From Porogramme epimiltina (lineage: Eukaryota > Basidiomycota > Agaricomycetes > Polyporales > Polyporaceae): a stretch of 23,822 nt of DNA. The stretch lies in NCBI GenBank assembly GCA_900155495.1, contig FTLJ01000022.1:1998-25819 (forward strand), read 5' to 3'. The notes under the pieces were generated by a model. The model did not search any database. It was given only the letters and a program-made list of their open reading frames with translations, and was not told the DNA's origin. Below are positions 1 through 7,337 of this stretch, in pieces. The position numbers and the translations under genes were made by a program. Numbering within the stretch: position 1 is the first letter of the stretch; every line of letters starts with the position of its first letter.

Positions 1-2056
1 GCCCCAGCCTCTTACGATAGACCCATCCGAAACATGGTCCTTCCCACAGTCGTGCGCGGGTGCTTCATAAGTCCCACTTGATATTTCATCCTCAGCTCGC
101 GACCTCCAGATGTTTCGTAAGACAGCATAGTAATGTAAGGTATTGCTGGGATTGTTGGATGCCACGACCGCAATACCCTTGTTGATTCCCCGGCACACCC
201 CTAGTGTCAAGACACATGCGTATTGCAACTGGCGGTCCGACTCTTCGACAATCTTAAACACTAAGTTGAATGGTGGATGCCCCATCCACGGATGACTTTC
301 GGGAGGTAGCTGTGTTGCAGCACAACAATAATAGGAACCATTGGAGATCATAGAGGGTTGAATGCGGAGTGATGGAAAGTTGGGGGCATTGATGGCCAAG
401 CGGGCTACAAGCTCTGAAATATCAGATTTGAGATTGGCACGATGTCGAGGTCGGGCAGAGATGTATATGTCTCTCCACTCTGCAGGGCTAGTACTATGGT
501 TTCCAGGGGTAGTAGTCTGGGCCTCTGTGATATGTAAGATGCGTGTAGCAAAAGTATCGACTTCATGTTGCGAGTTGACTTTGAGCCACTGGCAATCGTA
601 GCAAGAGTATCCTTTCGGGTCTTGGTTGGCAGTGACGTTCAATCTTTGGAGAAGGAGATAGATTCTGTTACCCTCTGGCGCCTGGGGGTGGGTGGTGCAG
701 CAAAATATGTCTACAAGGACGAAATCGGTCCCCTCTCCTATATCTATGCAAGGAAGGTGTGCACGGATCCCGTAAGGAGTCGCCACCAGTGACGGGGTTC
801 CTGGACCAGCCTGTCATGTATGGGACAAATATTCGGATCAAAACAGAGCATCGGTTTAAGCTTGATAACACCCACATTTAACCAATTGCTCTGACCCTGC
901 CGTGCTCCTCCAATCGACACAATGTCTCCGGTGCCCCGAAATTGACTGGGTGATGGTGCTAACAGATTGTGGTTTATAAGCTTGTCAAATACGTTCCCGC
1001 GTGTCTGGGGCAAGTCATGGATCCATGTGATATTTTCCACGACACCGAAAAACACTGGGTCGAGCTGTGTGCCTAACATCCAGTCCGGAACTGGTGTCCA
1101 TGCAAGAAGAGACATATCAGATGATGTGTTCATGATCGCCTCTTGCAGCCGGTAGAATGCGTTCTGTCCTTCACCGTATAGCGTCGGCATGTTGATCCCG
1201 AACAACCCGAACAGACAGTATGCCTCGTCCTCAACCCGAGTTGTGGTTCGCCTGGCTGCCCAGGACATGCGCTGAGCAACACTTGTCTCGGAGAAGTCCA
1301 TCTCGAACCGCAGCACGCTCGTAGGTGGCATATTCTCCATATCCCCTAGTAGTGGGGCTAGCTCGTACTTTGTGCCTAGTCGAGTCCAATCATTGGCCAT
1401 GAAAATGAGAGTCTTGGGGGCGATGAGCTCTTGGAGCGTCCACCCGCGCAAGTGCCACTTGCTCCTGTGAAACCGGTCTTTCCAGAGCCAGTCGGGTCCA
1501 GACGCGGCCGAGGGAACATCACTTAAGTAGGCGTAGCATACGTAGGAATGGGAATAATACTCGAANNGCTCGTCTTGTCGATGCAGCATGTATCGGCCCA
1601 GGCCCAGTCGAGTCCATGTTCTTCTGCCAGGTAGAGGAATCTGCGGATCTTTTTGGATAGATGGTTACGTGCGTCCAGTGGGTGATCACTTATGGGTGCA
1701 TGTCGTTGGGAGGGGTGCCGGATGGGGATACTATCATGAGAGGGCAGCAGGGACACAAGGGGTTGCAGCAGGGCGGCGAAGAGCCCTTGGCGTTGGGCAA
1801 TGAGATCTTGTAGTACATGTACGGAGAGAAAGGCGGTAAGGGAATCTCGAAGGCCGACACCCGCGCTCCATGACCAAATGGCTTTCCAAAGGGACGACCT
1901 ATTTCTCCGGCATTGATCGTACGCTTCACGGATTGTCTGGAAGGTATCTTCTTCTGATGTCTTTCCCCAAACGTGGGACAGGATCGCGTAATTTCCAACC
2001 CTCTTCGGATCCGAGAAGAATTGGAGTTCGGCGGTGTGGGTGTTGAGGAGCCACAT
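1..2056 (-). CDS. HET-domain (heterokaryon incompatibility) protein, copy A, 3' partial, frame broken at N bases
   Basis: Member of the fungal HET family (PF06985 type), whose proteins control cell fusion compatibility and cell death. The start at 2056 gives MWLLNTHTAEL, as in copies B and C. Visible HET motifs are YAILSHVWG near residue 23, DTCCIDKTS, RGWTLQELIAP, and the downstream block with VEDEAYCLFGLFGINMPTLY. Exon 1 is 2056-876. The intron is 875-811 (65 nt, GTGGGT...GACAG) and exon 2 runs 810-1, 270 open codons. Exon 2 resumes with PGTPSLVATPYGIRAHLPC and is cut by the window start. The frame breaks at 1566-1567, where two N bases replace 33 nt present in copies B and C (net 31 nt missing). 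Outside that point both sides are open and conserved, so the break may be an assembly gap and not a mutation. A 9-nt in-frame deletion near position 94 removes three codons present in B and C. Confidence 0.82.
811..875 (-). other. 65-nt phase-0 intron in HET copy A
   Basis: Minus-strand GTGGGT donor (870-875) and GACAG acceptor (811-815). Length and position are identical to the introns of copies B and C. Removing it joins ...WLN to ...PGTPSL in frame; reading through it meets stops. Confidence 0.8.
1566..1567. other. Two ambiguous bases (NN) inside HET copy A
   Basis: The sequence reads ...tcgaaNNgctcgtc, whereas copies B and C have 33 bases here, encoding SAELTEAINSM and its flanks. It looks like an assembly join or masked gap. 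The length is not reliable, so neither is the frameshift of copy A. Confidence 0.9.
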
Positions 2057-2074
2057 ATCACTAACAGGTAGCCA

Positions 2075-2119
2075 CTGCCATCAGTGTTACAAAATATTAG
2101 CAAAGACAGCTAGACTAAC
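2075..2119 (-). other. Predicted 45-nt intron in the 5' leader of HET copy A
   Basis: Minus-strand GTTAGT donor (2114-2119), GCTAAT branch-like site and GGCAG acceptor, ending 18 bases upstream of the ATG. Copy B has an intron-like element of the same length and place, with a better GTGAGT donor. No coding potential is shared upstream, so this is a leader intron. Confidence 0.55.
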
Positions 2120-2620
2120 CAGAGTGATCAGGGACTCTGCCAGAGAAGGATTCGACGAAGTACGAGATCGTTGATCTGGTGACTTTGTAGAGGACTGGAA
2201 ACACGGAATCGGCGCGGGGAAGGGGGGAGGAGAGCGTAGGTGAGGGTAATTTGCGAAACTGTCTTGTAGTAGTTATTGTGGCGTGTTGAGGCCTGCGGGG
2301 GTTGAGGAGAGGGTGTGTCAATGGCAGAAAGAAATGGACGCGTAAGCGTATGCGGATTCGAAAGGGCGCCGGGTGAACGCCTGACATTGAGCTCGTGGGG
2401 GCCACGAAGCTTCAGGCAGTGCCAATGGACATAAAAAGCATCGGGCCATTAAGCAGGCGCGCGACGCAGAACCATAGGAACATATCGCGCACGTGCAAAT
2501 ACGGGAGTACGGGATGTGGCACTGAATTTTCATAGACGTAGGAAAATATCTCGCATGATGTTATAAATTGCCTTGAGTCTCGGCATCTAACAATGTACAC
2601 GTAGCCTGGCGACGCTCCTC
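2120..2620 (-). promoter_or_regulatory. 5' flank / promoter region of HET copy A
   Basis: No conserved reading frame here. The three HET upstream regions share patches: a pyrimidine-rich leader (minus strand), a CGCCTGACATTGA-like patch near 2380, GGCCATTAAG near 2446, and the 22-nt block at 2528-2549. A TTTATAA-like TATA candidate lies on the minus strand near 2560-2567, but copies B and C have TCTATAA/C-like variants there. The promoter role is inferred from position. Confidence 0.5.
2528..2549 (-). promoter_or_regulatory. 22-nt block identical in three HET promoters (copy A)
   Basis: Plus-strand core TCATAGACGTAGGAAAATAT with two more T bases on the left. It is identical at 10021-10042 and 17886-17907, while surrounding bases differ. 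It lies 472 bp upstream of the HET start (462 and 472 in the others). The fixed spacing suggests a regulatory site; the binding factor is unknown. Confidence 0.45.
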
Positions 2621-2629
2621 GGGCTCATA

Positions 2630-3540
2630 TCCAAGCCCCGCTGCATAAACACGTCCAGCACCGTGCGCTCGCACCACCTCGGCCGCCCCGTGCTCCGGAT
2701 GAGGCCCTCCGGGGGAGAGAAGGCACATCACGAGCTCGAGCTCGCAGCGCTCCGTCCCCCAGTCGCGAGAGCGTGGAACTGGGCGACGGTGCGCACGCCG
2801 GGGGCCGCGCGTAGGGGGCGCTCGTGCGGGGAGAGCGTACGTAACCAAGCGCGGGGTGCTAGTGGTCGTGCACGCCTGCGGGGTCGGCTTTCTTTGGGTG
2901 TGCGGAAGATATCCAGGTGATGAGGGGGGGGGTTGAGGATGGGGTCGACGGGGGAGGCGTTGAAGGTGCTGGAAGCGTAGGGGGGCGGTGTAGACGGTGC
3001 TCGTGATGCGGCACATGTAGCGGACGGAGACAGCGTCAGTTGCTGCGACCATCGTCCATGAGGAGGAAGGAGGGGACGCGGGTGAGCGCTGAAGAGCGGC
3101 CCACTGATGGCTTATGACATCGGGGCTGCGAAGGCTGCGAAGACGTTCGATTAGGAATTAGGGGTGGGTGTATGCGCAAGACGGCGGATGCTTACGGTAA
3201 GGCTCGTTCTTGTCCTGCAGATCGAGGGATTCGCAATCCTCGTCTGGAGGGTGGGAATACTTTCGCTCTGAAACACTGGTTCCAGGGGCCAGGATAGAAG
3301 GTGCATTGTCGGGCGAAGAGAAAGAGGGTGATTTGGGCTCCTGAGGTGTAAATGTCCGCCTGCGGAGAGTCGGGCATGTACTTGAAGAGTGGGCGGAGCT
3401 GATAGAACCAGAGCTAACTGACGACGACTGAGACGCTGTTGTCGCGACTAGCACCCTTCTGTACGACGCTATGCGCGTTGGGGGCCCTAGGACAAGGATA
3501 TAGTTCTTGGCTCCTCTGCGCCTCGTTAATATGACCACGT
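2630..3540 (-). pseudogene. U1: relic of a basidiomycete single-pass membrane protein, C-terminus deleted
   Basis: Minus-strand remnant. The first part (about 3538-3196) is open and Ser/Pro-rich (for example FTPQEPKSPSFSS), as expected of a cytosolic tail. A 61-nt intron follows (3195-3135, GTAAGC...CGCAG), the same length and place as in U2. After it come remains of the transmembrane exon (ATDAVSVRYMCRITSTVY), frameshifted against U2. The part matching the end of the ectodomain in U2 and U3 is missing, removed with about 280 bp at position 2635. I associate the family with uncharacterised agaricomycete proteins having a short tail, one helix and a Cys-rich ectodomain. That match is from memory and no function is known. 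Confidence 0.5.
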
Positions 3541-4503
3541 TGGTTTTGTGGGAAAGAGTCTGATACGGCCTAGCAAGTTTCGTAGGGACTGATGAGCTTA
3601 GCCGAAAGCGGGATATCAGACAACACTCGCCATGAGTAGAGACACGGTAACGTGCACTAGTGCACCTCCTATGGTCCTACACGCTGCTCACTGGTACAAT
3701 ATCAGGGGGGGTTCGCGTGTTGCGCGCGAGTCTTGGTTTGCGGAGGATCCCGGTGGGATGGTGCGCGGTCTAATTCTTTCTATGACGGCACGATGAGCTG
3801 AGCATGATCTAAAACAGGCTGTACGGGGTAGACGTACGGAAACAGTTCGTCTAGCCATTGAATACCATCTCAACCATCCCCCCGTTCTTCATAGCATGCT
3901 AGCACTCCGTACATCATGCTGTAGCATTCTTGGAATATGCTTGGAGCCACGATAACAGCGGTGGTGGCTGCAGAGCGAAAATTGCTGATTGTGGGTATGT
4001 GCAGGATAAGAGCGAGGGCATGGAGTCGGACGGGGCATGGCAGGTCCACGGGTGGAAGGGAACTTGCGAGTAAGGCAGGGGAAAAGAACAGTGTAGTTGA
4101 TTTGGGGTAAGGCACATGCGGCCGGGAAGGCGAGCAGACGGGGTGGAAAGGGTGCGTTGCGGCCCAGGCCCGGGTGTGCTTGGACTTGCGATTGGGAGCG
4201 CAGGGTGGCGGCAAGCGCCAGGGGCCAGAGCTGACGCGAACCCGGTCCGATCACGGGCCGTGGGCGTCTCTTCTGAGATGAACCCGCGGCCGTCGTTGAA
4301 GAAGTCGCCCAGCAATCCTCGTCCGTCCATCTCAATCAGCTTGGAGCTGTCTAATAGAGGGCTTCATCGTGCCACCTATAACACCCACGTCTCTGGCGAA
4401 CCCTGCATTCACCCTCGTCCCATTCAGACGGCCCGTTTTGTGAATGTGTACTGGTCTCCTGCCCTCTCTGACTCTTCCCCTGCCCTCCACTCTCCTACAC
4501 CTG
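3541..4503. other. Intergenic region between divergent relics U1 and D1
   Basis: No gene that I can support. Patches recur at the matching places of units 2 and 3: a GGCTAGACG.GCTGTTTCCGTA-like patch on the minus strand, a G run, and GAAAGAATT. A CT-rich stretch (about 4455-4500) leads into the ATG at 4504. It probably holds decayed divergent promoters. A 14-bp perfect palindrome (GTGCACTAGTGCAC, 3652-3665) is not kept in the other units. Confidence 0.4.
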
Positions 4504-6396
4504 ATGTCATTAAGACGGCTCGAATCTGACTCGTAACAGTACCCGTCGAACATCAAGCCCGTCGAACTGCATTCTGTGCCCCACCGCCCCCACTGGCACG
4601 CGGTGGATGCCACGGTGGATGGAGGTCGGAGGGAGCACGCCGCATGGCTGCAAGAGCAGACGACGCTGTTTGGAGCCAACTCCTGGCTGGCTGAGGTGAG
4701 TTCGCCCTAGCACGCCCTCTTTCATATACATTTCTAACAGCAGTGCTTCAAATGAAGCTTTACCCCTCGACAAGCTCTTTTCACTCCCGTTTCTTTCTCA
4801 ACGTGCGCTCTCACTGCCCAGAGAGCAGGAGAGCACCTACCACTCCCTCATCGAATTCCGCCTCTTCCCCAGTTAGCTCCCCGAAAGCGGTAGAGGCGAG
4901 ATACCATCGAGCCTGCGCGACCAGATCTACGTCATGGAGGCCAGCTACCTCCACCTCTACGCGGACATGTCGGATGCGGAGATATCGATCGAGGAGTGTG
5001 GCGCGTGCGCTGTAGTGTTGTGGCTTTGGCACAGGTGCGTTTGTCCCCTAGTCGGAGTAGGGTGCGTCCGTCGTCTCATATTAGGTACGACTTAGGCCTG
5101 TAGACATAACACAGCGAGACGGGCTGAAGGTGTGCACACACGCGACGGACATCTGGACGTCCGACGACAAGGTGGAAAGTGTGTGGGTGGAGGAACCAGA
5201 GAGGGGAGGAGGTTGGGGGCTTGTGGAGTTTAGGCCGGTGTCTAAGGGTGAGTGACTCGTTGTTCTATGTGGATGTCTCATCTCCAACACGGTGCGCAGA
5301 GTTCGCGGACCCTCCACCACCGCCCGACCTCTCGCACGATTCCATCTCCTCGTCTATCCCTAAGGAGCCTGAACCATTGATTCCCATCGAGAATCCACCA
5401 ACTACTCTGACTCGATGGGCACTCTTAATCCTCAACACGACACACTATACGCTTGAAGGTACGTACCTAAACGGATGGGATAAGGGCGTGAGCTCATGTT
5501 GCAGCAGGGCCGGTACACGAGGCACGGTGCCAATTTGTCTCGCATCCGCCAGCTCAAGTCCATTGGCCATCCATCGCTCGGTCACAGCCCCTCACCCCCT
5601 GTATGCGCAGAATGCCATCAGTACCATGACAACGGAATAGGGCGATCCTGCTGCACGCGCATGTGAATACCGAGTAATGAGCGTGAGTGGGCCGCGATTG
5701 CTCTAGTTTCGCGCTACGTTAAGCTAATGTTTTGCCTACAGAATTGACCTTGCTTGAAGCCAGCGAACCAAGAGGAACGCCTGAGACGACATTCTCCTGT
5801 GATATGTGGCACATCATTGCGAGATACGGCCCCGTCCTCCCCGTCCCCGCGTTCTTCGCCGACTTCACCAAGATGGCCCTCGACGCGTCCATCCTCACCG
5901 CCCACCTCGCCTCCCTCCCGCACCCGACGCCGTGCGGCTCACTGCATATACACGCCGGCTTGTGGGAGTCCGCACGAGTGACGTTTGCATCGCTGCGCGC
6001 GCGTCTTGCGATCGTATGCCTTGCGCACCGGAGGCGCGCGGGCTGGATGTAAACCCGGGCACGATCGACAAGTTCCTGCGGCGGGCGAAACGGAGAGCGT
6101 CGAGGTGCTCGAGGCGATCCGCTGCCACGATATCACTCACGTGACAACTGGCCACCGTTGGTTCGCGTGGGTGTGCGCGCGCGGGAGCGTGGATCCGGTC
6201 TAGACGTTCCGGGAGGAGGTGCGGCGGGGTGGCGCGGCGACCTCATGGGCTCGTTCGACACGGCGGGTCTCGAGAAGGCCGACCTGACGCGGGCGTTTTA
6301 CGAGAAGCTAAGGGGGAGATGCAGGGGAAGGTGTACGGAGGCAGGAAGGAGCCGGAGGCTAGTGTTGCTGTCGCGTACGAGGGTGCTTGTAGGTAA
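4504..6396 (+). pseudogene. D1: degenerate multi-exon DUF455 / ferritin-like protein gene
   Basis: Plus-strand relic. Candidate start ATG 4504 follows a CT-rich leader. Unrecognised N-terminal exons contain WLQEQTTLFGANSWLAE ending at a GTGAGT donor (about 4695), then LPLDKLFSLPFLSQRAL and SSLRDQIYVMEASYLHLYAD. A 52-nt intron (5248-5299, phase 1) precedes EFADPPPPPDL. DUF455 similarity starts at WALLILNT and goes on through TRHGANL, QLKSIGHPSL, RAILLHAHVNTE, MWHIIARYGPV, FFADFTKMALD, NPGTIDKF, ITHVTTGHRWFAWVCA, TFREEV and FYEKLRG. The frame ends at TAA 6394-6396, aligned with the stops of D2 and D3. Lesions: TAG 4874, TAA 5675, TGA 5678, TAG 6201, lost splice donor after 5753, and several frameshifts. 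The ExxH metal ligands expected after ALD are absent, and the expected DEITH reads HDITH. Not functional. Confidence 0.62.
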
Positions 6397-6479
6397 TATA
6401 TTAGGTGAGTCGATACACTCCTGCAGCACCAATGCCGCTCTCCCTGACACAGTAACCTACAGAGGCCGCTTATGATATA
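6397..6479. other. Short gap between convergent relics D1 and V1
   Basis: Contains a patch with CCTGCAG(C/T)ACCAATGCCGCTCTCCCTGACACA, nearly the same in unit 2. It may be 3' untranslated sequence of D or V. No feature can be assigned. Confidence 0.3.
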
Positions 6480-6960
6480 TGCACTTATGTGCGTGTCTCC
6501 ACCCAACCGTGCCATGTCTTCCAGCTTCGCCTGCGCCCTCTGCCACTCGGCATAGTTGGTCTTCATCTCGTCGTAGAAGCACGGCCAGTCTATGCACACG
6601 TACTCGCCCCGGGCGCGCTCGTGCGTGTATTTGCGCGCGAACACGTCGGGGGCCGCCCAGGCCAGGACAGCCCTGGAGGCGCGTTGGGGGCCTGCGCGGC
6701 GCAGACGGCCTCCGTCACTGCTCGCACGGGCGTCACCGTCCTAGACTTCTTTGATCCCTCCCTCTCCCGCGCTTCGATAGCGACCTCGAGACCCTGAAGC
6801 CTTCCTGGCCCCTCCGACGCTTCCTCCGGATGTGGGTGCGCCTCAGGTTATCGCTGCGCACGCTACGGCCGCACGCCTCGCCGCGTTAGGAATGTCCGCA
6901 ACCCGAACTTGCCGCAGCGTATACTGCCGCGGGGCGCGCTGGAAGGGGGCATGAGTTGCT
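6480..6960 (-). pseudogene. V1: unidentified minus-strand gene relic
   Basis: The clearest block (about 6505-6655, minus strand) reads DVFARKYTHERARGEYVCID then FYDEMKTNYAEWQRAQAKLE. Its counterparts in V2 (DEMETNYVGSQKVQAGLE) and V3 (DEMKTNHVGRQRVQAELE) keep helix-like spacing, which favours the minus strand as coding. Upstream the frame shifts between copies. A further shared piece is SIRCGKFGLR near 6910. I do not recognise the family. The GC-rich plus-strand frame over the same bases looks like a shadow. Confidence 0.35.
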
Positions 6961-7337
6961 TTGCGCACGCTACTGGGGGCCGCCTAAGCGCGTCTCCAAT
7001 AGTGCGCTGCCTACGTGGTGGGTTGGGCGGTGGATTGCTACTGCGACACAGATCATGAGGTCTGTCCTTGGGACCTGCGTTCGATCTTCGCAAAAGGACA
7101 GGCACGCCCCTCTGCGGGGCCGAGGCGTGGCTCGTGCGCTAGTGTGTGGATGGTAACGAGTGCTAATTGCACCAATAAGTATGACTTCAGCGCTTCGCTT
7201 TGTTACAAGATACAATGAACGAGTAAAATCCTCTAGCATTTTCTCCCCTGTTTCCGTTACTACTATTCCTTAGTAGCTTATATCATCATCGTCGTGGTCG
7301 TAGTCAACGATCGTCTTCAGCTATCCCCGACATGAAA
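6961..7337. other. 3' flank of HET copy B
   Basis: No gene seen. It contains a 24-nt stretch (7254-7277, CCGTTACTACTATTCCTTAG core) identical to 15079-15102 in unit 2, but not visible in unit 3. It also has a short CAT/CGT trinucleotide-rich patch (about 7282-7320). It probably holds the 3' untranslated region of the minus-strand HET gene. Confidence 0.4.

Larger units (their letters stand above)
1..7337. repeat. Tandem unit 1 (left end cut by window)
   Basis: Direct repeat unit carrying HET copy A, relics U1, D1 and V1, and the 3' flank of HET copy B. The same order and orientation recur in the next two units. Recognisable shared blocks include the HET exons, the 65-nt coding intron, a 22-nt upstream block, the U intron and the D introns. 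Compared with units 2 and 3 this unit lacks about 280 bp near position 2635. That shortens its HET-start to HET-start spacing to 7503 bp, against 7855 bp for the next pair. Confidence 0.85.

Noticed and set aside
3652..3665. 14-bp perfect palindrome GTGCACTAGTGCAC as a regulatory site
   Set aside because: Not conserved at the matching places of units 2 and 3, and one such palindrome in 24 kb is not remarkable enough to call.
3889..4335. Overlapping 114 to 148-codon minus-strand frames between U1 and D1
   Set aside because: Pro/Ser/Leu-rich composition from a GC-rich strand; unit 2 counterparts differ in frame and sequence. No motif or intron signal supports them.
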